64,000 nt of DNA, from assembly GCF_008801405.1 (NCBI RefSeq), contig NZ_VZPV01000003.1:124001-188000 (forward strand). The letters are read 5' to 3'. The notes under the pieces were generated by a model, which saw only the letters and a program-made list of their open reading frames with translations, had not been told where the DNA came from and made no database searches. Shown here in pieces: positions 51,669-60,255 of the stretch. This DNA is from Ralstonia insidiosa (GTDB taxonomy: Bacteria; Pseudomonadota; Gammaproteobacteria; Burkholderiales; Burkholderiaceae). How positions within the stretch are numbered: position 1 is the first letter of the stretch; every line of letters starts with the position of its first letter. Both the position numbers and the translations under genes were made by a program.

Positions 51669-52907
51669 ATGACTTCGACGATCACTCGGGAGGCCTGCGC
51701 CGCACTGGACGCAGCCGACACGCTGGCCCATTGCCGCGCACGCTTCAACCTGCCTGCAGACACGATCTACCTCGACGGCAATTCGCTGGGCGCGATGCCC
51801 GCCAACGTGCCCGCCCGCATGAAGCAGGCGCTGGAGCAGGAGTGGGCCCACGGCCTCATCCGCTCGTGGAACGATGCCGACTGGTACCCCGCACCACAGC
51901 GCACCGGCGACAAGATCGCCAAGCTGATCGGCGCGGGGCAGGGCGAAGTCATCGTCGCGGATTCCACCTCGGTGAACCTGTTCAAGGTGCTGGTGGCCGC
52001 CACCCGCATGCAGCCGGGCCGCCGCGTGATCCTGGCCGAGCGCACGAACTTCCCGACCGATGTGTACATCGCCAGCAGCGCTGCCGAGATGACCGGTTGC
52101 GAGCTACGCTGCGTCGATCCCGACGAGGTGCTGGCCGCTATCGACGAGACCGTCGCCATCGTGTCGCTCACGCACGTGAACTACAAGACCGGTAAACGTT
52201 ACGACATGGAAGCCGTGACGCGCCGCGCGCACGCAGTCGGCGCGCTGATCGTCTGGGACTTGTGCCACACAGCCGGCGCCATGCCCGTGCACTTGAACGC
52301 ATGTGAAGCCGATTTCGCCGTGGGCTGCGGCTACAAGTACCTGAACGGCGGCCCGGGCGCACCGGCCTTCGTGTTCGTTGCGTCGCGCCACCTGGCGGCA
52401 ATCCGTCAACCGCTGACGGGTTGGCACGGCCACGCCAAGCCGTTCGAGTTCACGCACGACTACGCGCCGCATCCGGCCATCGACCGCATGCTGACGGGCA
52501 CTGCACCGCAGCTCGGTGTGATTGCGCTGGAGAGCGCGCTTGATGCCTTCGAAGGCGTGAACCTCGACACGCTGCGCGAGAAGAGCGTTGCGCTGGGCGA
52601 CTTGTTCATCAAGCTGGCCGATCAGGAACTCGCCGGGCTGGGTTGTGGGCTGGCCTCGCCGCGTGATGCGGACCAACGCGGCAGCCAGGTCTCGCTCACG
52701 CACGAAGAGGGCTACGCGATCATGCAGGCGCTGATCGACCGCAACGTGATCGGCGACTTCCGTGCACCCGACATCCTGCGCTTCGGCTTCGCGCCGCTCT
52801 ACGTCCGCTATGTCGACATCTGGGACACCATCGCCGCGCTCAAGGACATCATTGCGACCGGCGCGTGGAACACCCCGGAATTCCGTACGCGCAAGTCCGT
52901 GACCTGA
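51669..52907 (+). CDS. kynU: Kynureninase
   Basis: A 412-residue PLP enzyme cleaving kynurenine or 3-hydroxykynurenine to anthranilate or 3-hydroxyanthranilate and alanine. The cofactor Lys223 lies in VGCGYKYLNGGPGAPAF. Other family blocks are IYLDGNSLGAMP and the RSWNDADWYPAP segment. Being in one operon with the 3-hydroxyanthranilate enzymes, its 3-hydroxy activity is probably what matters here. Kynurenine 3-monooxygenase and tryptophan dioxygenase are not in the window. Confidence 0.95.
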   Translation: MTSTITREACAALDAADTLAHCRARFNLPADTIYLDGNSLGAMPANVPARMKQALEQEWAHGLIRSWNDADWYPAPQRTGDKIAKLIGAGQGEVIVADSTSVNLFKVLVAATRMQPGRRVILAERTNFPTDVYIASSAAEMTGCELRCVDPDEVLAAIDETVAIVSLTHVNYKTGKRYDMEAVTRRAHAVGALIVWDLCHTAGAMPVHLNACEADFAVGCGYKYLNGGPGAPAFVFVASRHLAAIRQPLTGWHGHAKPFEFTHDYAPHPAIDRMLTGTAPQLGVIALESALDAFEGVNLDTLREKSVALGDLFIKLADQELAGLGCGLASPRDADQRGSQVSLTHEEGYAIMQALIDRNVIGDFRAPDILRFGFAPLYVRYVDIWDTIAALKDIIATGAWNTPEFRTRKSVT

Positions 52908-52991
52908 GCCTCGGCGTCGGACAGGTCGGCAATCCCACTACAAACAAGCAGCCGCACCTACGCGGTGCCGGCTGCAGCAAGGAGACATGCC

Positions 52992-54389
52992 GTGAGGCAA
53001 CAACACGGATTCGACACGATCGTCGAGCGGGAGAAGGGGCTGCAGCGGGGCCTGTCCACCGCGCAGCTTTCGATGATTGCCATTGGCGGCGCCATCGGCA
53101 CGGGCCTGTTCCTGGGCAGCGGGTTCGCCATCGGCTTTGCTGGGCCCAGCGTGCTGGTGAGCTATGCCATTGGTGCGCTGATCGCCTTGCTCCTGATGGG
53201 CTGCCTGGCCGAGATGACGGTCGCCCACCCCACGTCCGGTTCGTTCGGCGCGTACGCCGAGCACTACATTGGGCCGTGGGCGGGCTTCCTCGTCCGCTAT
53301 GCGTACTGGTCGTCGATCGTGCTGGCGGTGGGCGCGGAGGTGACGGCCATCGCCGTGTACATGAAGTACTGGTTTCCAGCGGTGCCGGGCTGGTACTGGA
53401 TCGTCGGGTTTTCGGCGGCGCTCATCGGCGTGAACGTGGTCAGCGTGAAGGTGTTCGGCGCGGTCGAATACGTGTTTTCGATGCTCAAGATTGCGGCCAT
53501 CGTCGGCTTCATCCTGCTGGGGGCGTACGTGGTGTTCAGCGCACCGGCCAGCGCGGGCATTGGCCTGGCGAACTACCAGGTGCAGGGCGGTTTCTTCCCG
53601 AAAGGCGCGTGGGGCACATGGGTGGCCGTGATCGTGTCGATCTTCAGCTACCTGAGCATCGAGATGATCGCCGTGGCCGCCGGTGAGGCGCGTGACCCGC
53701 ACAAGGCCATCACGAGCGCCTTCCGCGCCACGATGATCCGGCTTGTGGTCTTCTACCTGCTGACGCTCGCGCTGATGCTGGCCATCGTGCCGTGGACGGC
53801 CGCCGGTGGTAACGAGAGCCCGTTCGTGAAAGTGATGGCAGCCACGTCCGTGCCGGGCGCCGCCGGGGTGTTCAATTTCGTGATCCTGGTGGCCGCGCTG
53901 TCGGCCATGAACAGCCAGCTCTACATCACCACGCGCATGATGTTCAGCCTGTCGCGCGCCGGTTACGCGCCCCAAGCGCTGGGCCGTCTGAACGCGAGCG
54001 GTGTGCCGACCGGGGCATTGCTGCTGTCGGCGGTGGGCATTGCCGTGGCGACCGTGCTCGACGCGCTGTACCCGGAGAGCGCCTTCCTGCTGATGATGTC
54101 GGTGTCGATGTTTGGCGCGATGTTTACGTGGCTGATGATCTTCGTCACGCATCTGTTCTTCCGCCGCCAGCATCGCGGTCAGGTGCTCGCATTCCGCATG
54201 TGGGGGTTTCCCGTCACGTCGTTGCTGGGCGCGGCGCTGATGGCGGCGGCACTGGTCACGACCTACTTCACGGCGGAGTTCCGGATGACCCTGCTGTGCG
54301 GCGTGCCCTTCATGATCGCGCTGGCGGTGGTGTACAGCGTCTGGTATCGCAAACAAGCGCAGGTTGCCCAGGCTGTCACCTCTTCTTGA
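52992..54389 (+). CDS. Amino acid permease (APC superfamily, AAT family)
   Basis: A 465-residue inner membrane transporter with about 12 helices. The start is taken as GTG 52992, with AAGGAGA at 52979-52985; an ATG five bases earlier is out of frame. Family motifs are LSTAQLSMIAIGGAIGTGLF, EMTVAHPTSGSFGAYAEHYI and EMIAVAAGEARDPHKAI. Located 84 bp after kynureninase in the same direction, it may import tryptophan or kynurenine for this pathway. AAT carriers for aromatic and other neutral amino acids look alike, so the substrate is inferred. Confidence 0.85.
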   Translation: MRQQHGFDTIVEREKGLQRGLSTAQLSMIAIGGAIGTGLFLGSGFAIGFAGPSVLVSYAIGALIALLLMGCLAEMTVAHPTSGSFGAYAEHYIGPWAGFLVRYAYWSSIVLAVGAEVTAIAVYMKYWFPAVPGWYWIVGFSAALIGVNVVSVKVFGAVEYVFSMLKIAAIVGFILLGAYVVFSAPASAGIGLANYQVQGGFFPKGAWGTWVAVIVSIFSYLSIEMIAVAAGEARDPHKAITSAFRATMIRLVVFYLLTLALMLAIVPWTAAGGNESPFVKVMAATSVPGAAGVFNFVILVAALSAMNSQLYITTRMMFSLSRAGYAPQALGRLNASGVPTGALLLSAVGIAVATVLDALYPESAFLLMMSVSMFGAMFTWLMIFVTHLFFRRQHRGQVLAFRMWGFPVTSLLGAALMAAALVTTYFTAEFRMTLLCGVPFMIALAVVYSVWYRKQAQVAQAVTSS

Positions 54390-54443
54390 TCGGGCGAATG
54401 TCCGCTATTCTCGCCAATCCCAACACTGACGGAGTCGTTCTTC

Positions 54444-54989
54444 ATGTCGCTGACCTTTCTCGGCATTGCCGGCAGCCTGCGCCGCAAATCCACCAACCAG
54501 GGGCTGCTGCGTGCGGCATCCACACGCCTGCCTGAAGGCGTTGAAATGGAACTGGCCGATCTGCGTGATGTGCCGTTCTATAACGCGGATCTGACGGACA
54601 AACCGGCTTCGGTACAGCGCGTGTTTCAGCAGTTGGAGCGCGCCGATGCACTCGTACTGGCTTGCCCTGAATACAACTATTCACTGGCGCCGGCGCTGAA
54701 GAACATTCTCGATTGGGCCTCGCGCGAGCCCAACAACGCGCTGCTGGCCGGCAAGCCGGTGGCGATCCTGGGGGCGGGCGGTGGCATGGGCACGTCCCGC
54801 GCGCAATACCACCTGCGTCAGGTATGCGTGTACCTGGACCTGCATCCGCTGAACAAGCCGGAAGTGTTTGCGAACGCGTTTGCCGGTGGCTTTACGCCGG
54901 ACGGCGATCTGACGGACGAACGCATTGCCGGCCTGATCACCGAACAGATGCAGGCGCTCGCCAATTGGACGACCAAGCACAAAGCTTGA
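54444..54989 (+). CDS. NADPH-dependent FMN reductase (flavodoxin fold)
   Basis: A 181-residue flavoprotein of the NADPH:FMN/quinone/chromate reductase family. The FMN phosphate loop is GIAGSLRRKSTNQGLLRA (residues about 6-23). The isoalloxazine-binding PEYNYSLAPALKNILDW segment is near residues 75-90, followed by GAGGGMGTSRAQYHLRQ. It follows the permease by 54 bp and may be transcribed with it. A role in supplying reduced flavin or detoxifying quinones is plausible but unproven. Confidence 0.9.
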   Translation: MSLTFLGIAGSLRRKSTNQGLLRAASTRLPEGVEMELADLRDVPFYNADLTDKPASVQRVFQQLERADALVLACPEYNYSLAPALKNILDWASREPNNALLAGKPVAILGAGGGMGTSRAQYHLRQVCVYLDLHPLNKPEVFANAFAGGFTPDGDLTDERIAGLITEQMQALANWTTKHKA

Positions 54990-55007
54990 GCTCGGCCTGG
55001 ATGTTGT

Positions 55008-56237
55008 TCACTCGCCGGCGCGCAGCGTACGGTTGCGCCCGGCGAGCGACCCCATCACGATCGACGCCAGCGCAATCGCGCTGAATAGCCAGCCGATCAC
55101 GGCCCAACTGCCGGTCAGGTCGTGCAACACCCCCATCAGATACGGCCCCGCAGCGGCCATGGTGTAGCCGATGCCTTGCGTCATGGCTGACAGGCTGGCC
55201 GCCACCCGCGCATCGGCTGAGCGCAGCACGATCAGCGACAGCGCCACGCTGAAGTTGCCACCCTGGCCCAACCCCAGCAGTACCGCCCACCACCACAGCG
55301 TCGAGAGCGGCGCGTACAGGCAGCCGATCAGGCCGGCCCAGCACATCAGCATCATCAGCACGACGGCGGGGCGCTGGTCCCGCCCGAGCCGCGCCACAAA
55401 CGGCCCGCCCAGCGCGGTGATGAGCTGCACAAGAATCGACACCGCCACCACCACGCCCGATTGCACGGCAGACAGCCCGCGGTCTTGCAGGATCACCGGC
55501 AGCCAGCCGAACACGCAATACGCCAGCGACGATTGCAGACCCATGTGCAACGTCACCTGCCAGGCGATCGGCTTGTTCCAGAGCGACACGCGTTCGAGTC
55601 GCGCAGCCGACCCCTTGCCGTGTGCGTGCCGCATGTGCGGCCACCAGCCGACAAAGGCCAGCAGCGCCGGCAACGCCCAGAATGCCAGCGCCGGTTGCCA
55701 CCCACCCAGCCATGCGGAAAGTGGTGCGCTGGCGCCGGCCGCCACTGCCGCGCCAAAGCACAGCGCCATCGTGTAGACGCCGGTCATCAGATCCGCCTGC
55801 CGCCCGAAGTCACGCTTGACGATGCCCGGCAGCAGGATGCCCGTCACGCCAATGCAGGCACCCGCCGCCAGCGTGCCGATGAAGAGCGGTGCGACACCAC
55901 CCGCGCTGCGCAAGGCAATGCCGGCTGCCAACGCAATCAGCAAACCGCCCACCGCACGTTCCGCGCCGAAGCGTCGGGCTAGCACTGCGGCCGCCGGCGC
56001 GAAGAGGCCCAGGCACAGCACGGGCAATGTCGTCAGCAAGCCCGCCGTGGCGCCAGACAACCCCGTGCCAGCGGCTACCTGTTTGAGCACAGGTGACAGG
56101 CTGGACAACGCAGGTCGCAGGTTCACCCCCACCAGCACCAGCCCGACCACGAGCAGGATCAGTGCGCCGGCCGAGTTGTGCACGGTGGCGTTATGCGTGG
56201 CGGGAGGCGATTGCGGCGAATGCGGTGATTGGGACAT
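55008..56237 (-). CDS. MFS transporter, CynX/NimT family
   Basis: A 409-residue permease with about 12 hydrophobic segments. The first helix region NLRPALSSLSPVLKQVAAGT and the GVTGILLPGIVKRDFG motif are typical of the CynX/NimT (cyanate and nitroimidazole) branch. The start at 56237 (MSQSPHSPQSPPATHNATVH) is chosen because longer frames overlap the next gene without family residues. It faces the FMN reductase convergently (18 bp between stops). Substrate unknown. Confidence 0.85.
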   Translation of the reverse strand: MSQSPHSPQSPPATHNATVHNSAGALILLVVGLVLVGVNLRPALSSLSPVLKQVAAGTGLSGATAGLLTTLPVLCLGLFAPAAAVLARRFGAERAVGGLLIALAAGIALRSAGGVAPLFIGTLAAGACIGVTGILLPGIVKRDFGRQADLMTGVYTMALCFGAAVAAGASAPLSAWLGGWQPALAFWALPALLAFVGWWPHMRHAHGKGSAARLERVSLWNKPIAWQVTLHMGLQSSLAYCVFGWLPVILQDRGLSAVQSGVVVAVSILVQLITALGGPFVARLGRDQRPAVVLMMLMCWAGLIGCLYAPLSTLWWWAVLLGLGQGGNFSVALSLIVLRSADARVAASLSAMTQGIGYTMAAAGPYLMGVLHDLTGSWAVIGWLFSAIALASIVMGSLAGRNRTLRAGE

Positions 56238-56328
56238 GGCAGGACAGGCGTGCGGGCAAGCTGCCGATTGTAGGGCGCGCGCCGGATTGGTGCATGCGCG
56301 CCGCCCGATCCCAATGATGATGTTGCTG

Positions 56329-57210
56329 TTATTGCGCGCGGTCGAGGCGTTTGGCGAGGTCGGCCAGCACATCGGCGGACGGCGCGCCGCGTTCGGTTGC
56401 CAGGGCCAGTGCGCGCCGCGTGAGTGCGGTGTATAGCGTTGCGTGATCGGCGCCGAGCGCGTCGAGTGCTTGGAGGTGCTTGTCGATGACGCCGCCATCG
56501 CCGCGTGAGACTGGGCCGGCCAGTGCGCCCGCCAGGCCGCGTGCACGGGCGGCGGCCAGGGTGCCGTCCACCAGCGGCCACATGGCCTCGACGGCGGCGT
56601 CGCGATTGATGCCCGCCGCCTGCCACAGTGTGGCCGCCTCATGCAGCGCGCACAGCAGGAAGCTGGCCGCGTAGTTGGCACCGGCGTGATACAGCGCGCG
56701 TTGTCCGGGCCGCACCTTCAGCGGCGTGCAGCCGAGCCGTTGGGCGAGGTTCGCCAGTGCTGCGTCGTGCGGGGCGTCTGCCTCGATGGCAATGGATGCG
56801 CCGCCCAGGCGCTCCGCGTCGTCCGGCAAACCGGCAAAGAGGAAAAGGGGGTGAAAGCTGGCGGTATCCGCACCGGCCTGGCGGGCGGCGTCCAGCAGAT
56901 CGCGCTCGCCCGCGCCGCTGCAATGGACCACAAGCTGCCCAGGGCGCCAGCGCACGCTTGCCGTGACGCGGGCAATCGCGTCATCCGGCACAGTGATGAA
57001 GACCCAGTCCGCCGCATCGGCCACACCTTGCGCATCGAGCGCCCTGGCACCCGTTGCCTGCGCCAGCCACGCAGCATTGGCGTGCGTGCGACTGGCCACC
57101 GCAGCGCTGTGTACGCCAGCGCGGTGTGCGCGCGTGGCCAACGCCCGCGCCAACCGCCCGGCGCCAATCCAGCCGATGGAAACGGGTGCTTCGATTGCTA
57201 AAGAGGACAT
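56329..57210 (-). CDS. Rossmann-fold protein with DUF2520 domain
   Basis: A 293-residue protein. An N-terminal NAD(P) fold (VSIGWIGAGRLARALATRAH at about 12-31, then VFITVPDDAIARV and LVVHCSGAG) is followed by a helical DUF2520 domain (SFHPLFLFAGLPDD, YHAGANYAASFLLCALHEAA). These proteins resemble pyrroline-5-carboxylate or ketopantoate reductases in layout, but their reaction is not established. It lies 91 bp before the MFS gene on the same strand, probably in one transcript. Confidence 0.85.
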   Translation of the reverse strand: MSSLAIEAPVSIGWIGAGRLARALATRAHRAGVHSAAVASRTHANAAWLAQATGARALDAQGVADAADWVFITVPDDAIARVTASVRWRPGQLVVHCSGAGERDLLDAARQAGADTASFHPLFLFAGLPDDAERLGGASIAIEADAPHDAALANLAQRLGCTPLKVRPGQRALYHAGANYAASFLLCALHEAATLWQAAGINRDAAVEAMWPLVDGTLAAARARGLAGALAGPVSRGDGGVIDKHLQALDALGADHATLYTALTRRALALATERGAPSADVLADLAKRLDRAQ

Positions 57211-57478
57211 ACCTGGACCCCGCGTCAGAACGGGCGGATCATAAGCCCGCCGTCTCTTCATATTCGCAATTAACCGCCGTGATTGTCCCTCAACCACCAA
57301 TGCGCGTGCAGGAAAGTGGGGTGGGCCGAGTGATGGGCAACGCAAGCGCAGGCGCGCACTTCTCGCTGAGCATCGCCTGACCGCTTTTCGCGGGTTAGCT
57401 GAGCGTGCCGCAGGTGTGGGTGTCTCGCAGACGCTTGACTAGGCATAATCCCGGCTGCATTCCCGAAGGACAACATTC

Positions 57479-59080
57479 ATGAAAACAGGTCGACGCGCTG
57501 GGGGCATGCCCTCCGGCGGTCTTGCCCAACGTTGTGTCCGCAGTGCCCGACATGCCCCCCTGATGCTGGCGATGCTACTGGCCGGCTGCGCTGTCGGCCC
57601 CGACTACCGCACGCCGCAGCTGAAGGGCGCCGAAGCGCCGCAAGGCTGGCACGCCACATTGCCGCACCACGGCAGCCGCATGGCGCTCGCACGCTGGTGG
57701 GAGCAGTTTCACGACCCCGTGCTGACACAGCTCGTCGAGCACGCCGATACCACCAGCCCCACCATCGCCCAGGCGGTGGGGCGCATGCGCGAGGCGCGCG
57801 CAAGTGTCGCTACCAGCCGGGCGGCGTTTCTTCCGCAACTGAAAGGCAGCGGTTCGGCATCACGGCAGGGCGGGTTCGGCAGCAGCGGGTTCGCGGGTGG
57901 ATCGGGCTTTGGCGGATTGCCTGGTGGCACGGTGAGCCCGACGCTGGGGCTGGGCACCATCACCACGCTGGCGGCGCAGGCCGATGCATCTTGGGAGGTC
58001 GACCTGTTTGGCGGCAAGCGCCGCAGCCTGGAAGGTGCCGACGCACGGCTGACCGCCAGCGAGGCCGATTGGCACGATGCCCGCGTGACGCTCGCGGCAG
58101 AAGTCGCCAACACCTACCTGCAGCAGCGCGAGTGCGAAGCGCTGGTCGATATCGGTGCGACGACGCTGACTTCGCGGCAGGAAACCCTCATGCTGACCGA
58201 GCGCAAATTCCGCGCGGGTTTTGTCGCGCCGGCTGACTATGCGCAGGCGCAGGCCACCGTGGCCGATGCCGTCAACGCGCTGGAAAGCCAGCGGGCGCAA
58301 TGCGCGCAGGGCATTGACAAGCTCGTCACGCTCACCGGCCTGAACCACGATGCGCTGAATACCCTGCTGGCCAAGGCGAGCGCGCAGATCCCCGCGCCGC
58401 CCGATGCCGGCGTGCCCGATGTGCCGGCGCAGGTGCTGTCGCAGCGGCCCGATGTGTCGTCGTCGGAACGTGCGGTGGCGTCGGCCAGTGCGGACATTGG
58501 CGTGGCGGTGGCAAGCCGGTTGCCGTCGCTCACGTTGGTGGGTTCCATCGGTATCAACGCATACCGCGTGAGCGGGCAGTCGTTGACGAGCAAGTCGTGG
58601 TCGTTTGGTCCCTCGCTGTCGCTGCCGATTTTCGAAGGCGGTGCGGGCGCGGCACGTGTGGAAACCGCACGTGCGCGCTATGACCAAGCGCTGGCAGCGT
58701 ATCGCGGCAAGGTGCGCCAGGCTGTGCAGGAAGTTGAAGATGCGCTGGTGCGTCTCGATGCCGCAGACCGCCGCCTCGACGCTGCCACCACGGCTGACGC
58801 GCAATACACGAAGGTGCTGGAGGCGGCCAACGCACGCTATCGCCTGGGTGCCGGCAGCCTGCTGCAGCTTGAGGACGTGCGACGCACGACGCTGCAGGCA
58901 TCGCAGTCACTGGCGGCTGTGAAGCTCGAACGCGCGCAGGCATGGGTCGCGCTGTACAAGGCCGCGGGTGGCGGCTGGCACGTGGACGAAGCCGGCGCTA
59001 CCAACAACGCCCAATCGAATTCTTCCAAGGCTGCCGCGCCGGCCGCTCTGGCCCCAGCGCACAACGGAAACGCTTCATGA
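57479..59080 (+). CDS. RND-pump outer membrane factor lipoprotein (NodT family)
   Basis: A 533-residue TolC-like channel. The signal peptide has a lipobox, LLAGC (Cys37), followed by AVGPDYRTPQ. The coiled-coil OEP repeats and VLSQRPDVSSSERAVASASA are present. A Gly-rich insert (GSGSASRQGGFGSSGFAGGS) at about residues 125-150 is unusual. It precedes the adaptor and pump genes with ATGA overlaps, so the tripartite system is made from one message. GAAGGA lies before the ATG. Confidence 0.92.
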   Translation: MKTGRRAGGMPSGGLAQRCVRSARHAPLMLAMLLAGCAVGPDYRTPQLKGAEAPQGWHATLPHHGSRMALARWWEQFHDPVLTQLVEHADTTSPTIAQAVGRMREARASVATSRAAFLPQLKGSGSASRQGGFGSSGFAGGSGFGGLPGGTVSPTLGLGTITTLAAQADASWEVDLFGGKRRSLEGADARLTASEADWHDARVTLAAEVANTYLQQRECEALVDIGATTLTSRQETLMLTERKFRAGFVAPADYAQAQATVADAVNALESQRAQCAQGIDKLVTLTGLNHDALNTLLAKASAQIPAPPDAGVPDVPAQVLSQRPDVSSSERAVASASADIGVAVASRLPSLTLVGSIGINAYRVSGQSLTSKSWSFGPSLSLPIFEGGAGAARVETARARYDQALAAYRGKVRQAVQEVEDALVRLDAADRRLDAATTADAQYTKVLEAANARYRLGAGSLLQLEDVRRTTLQASQSLAAVKLERAQAWVALYKAAGGGWHVDEAGATNNAQSNSSKAAAPAALAPAHNGNAS

Positions 59081-60255
59081 CAGGACAACGTGTTTGGACG
59101 GCCGCGTCGATTATGTCGGCCCTGGTGCTGGCCGGTGTGCTTGCGGCGTGTGGCAAGGCTGCACCCGAGGGTCAGCAATCGGGCAAGGAACAGCCGGCGG
59201 TCAAGCCTGCGCTGACCGTGAACGTTGCGCATCTGGCGCAGCAGATGTGGCCGCGTGCAGCCACGGCCAGCGGTGCGGTGCAGGCGTGGCAGGAGGCCAG
59301 CATCGGTGCTGAAGTCGGCGGGTTGAAGCTGGCAGAGGTGCTTGTCAACGTGGGGGATGTCGTCAAGCAGGGGCAACTGCTGGCGCGCCTGTCGGACGAG
59401 ACGGTACGTGCCGACGTTGCCGCGCAACGCGCCGCACTGGCAGAGGCCGAAGCCTCCGCGGCGCAGGCCGCAGGTGAAGCCCGCCGCGCGCACGAGCTCG
59501 ACAAGAGCGGCGCGATCAGCCAGCAGGATCTGGTGCAGTACGACACGCAGGCCAAGACGGCTGCGGCCAAGCTCGCGTCTGCGCGCGCGCAGTTTGACGG
59601 CCAGCAACTGCGGTTGCGCTATACGCGCGTGGTGGCGCCGGATGACGGCGTGATCAGCGCGCGTTCGGCCACGGTGGGCGCGGTGGTGTCGTCCGGCACC
59701 GAACTCTTCAAGCTGATCCGCAAGAACCGCCTGGAGTGGCGCGCCGAGATGCACGGGGATGTACTGCCGCGCGTGCAGCCCGGCCAGGCCGTGCGCCTGC
59801 GCCGCATGGATGGTGGCATCGTCAATGGACGCGTGCGCCAGATTGCCCCGACGGTGGATGCGAACACGCGCAATGGCCTCGTCTACGTCGATCTGCCACC
59901 AGAAGCCGGCAGCACGGGTGTGAAGGCGGGTATGTATCTGTCGGGTGATGTGCTGCTGGGCGATGCACCGGCAAAAACGCTGCCCGAGACTGCGGTGTTC
60001 TCGCGCGATGGTTACGACTACACGATGGTGGTCGGCCCACAGAACCGCGTGCGCCAGACCAAGGTCGTGCTCGGTCGTCGTCAGGGTGGTCAGGTGGAGG
60101 TCACGCAAGGCATTGGCCCGAACGACGCGGTGGTTGCCGCAGGTGCGGCGTTCCTGAGTGATGGCGATCTGGTGCGCGTGACTGCAGCTGGAGCACCCGC
60201 GTCTGTGCCGGCGGCATCAGCATCGGCGACCGCAGCAGCAGGAGCCAAGCCATGA
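59077..60255 (+). CDS. RND-pump membrane fusion protein
   Basis: A 392-residue adaptor with a lipoprotein signal (lipobox LAAC, Cys25). It has a lipoyl half-motif (ASIGAEVGGLKLAEVLVNVG), an alpha-helical hairpin rich in Ala/Gln and the RVVAPDDGVISARSATVGAV half, then beta-barrel domains. An Ala/Pro C-terminal tail closes it. It joins the inner membrane RND pump encoded next (four-base overlap) to the outer membrane factor encoded before. Confidence 0.92.
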   Translation: MTGQRVWTAASIMSALVLAGVLAACGKAAPEGQQSGKEQPAVKPALTVNVAHLAQQMWPRAATASGAVQAWQEASIGAEVGGLKLAEVLVNVGDVVKQGQLLARLSDETVRADVAAQRAALAEAEASAAQAAGEARRAHELDKSGAISQQDLVQYDTQAKTAAAKLASARAQFDGQQLRLRYTRVVAPDDGVISARSATVGAVVSSGTELFKLIRKNRLEWRAEMHGDVLPRVQPGQAVRLRRMDGGIVNGRVRQIAPTVDANTRNGLVYVDLPPEAGSTGVKAGMYLSGDVLLGDAPAKTLPETAVFSRDGYDYTMVVGPQNRVRQTKVVLGRRQGGQVEVTQGIGPNDAVVAAGAAFLSDGDLVRVTAAGAPASVPAASASATAAAGAKP

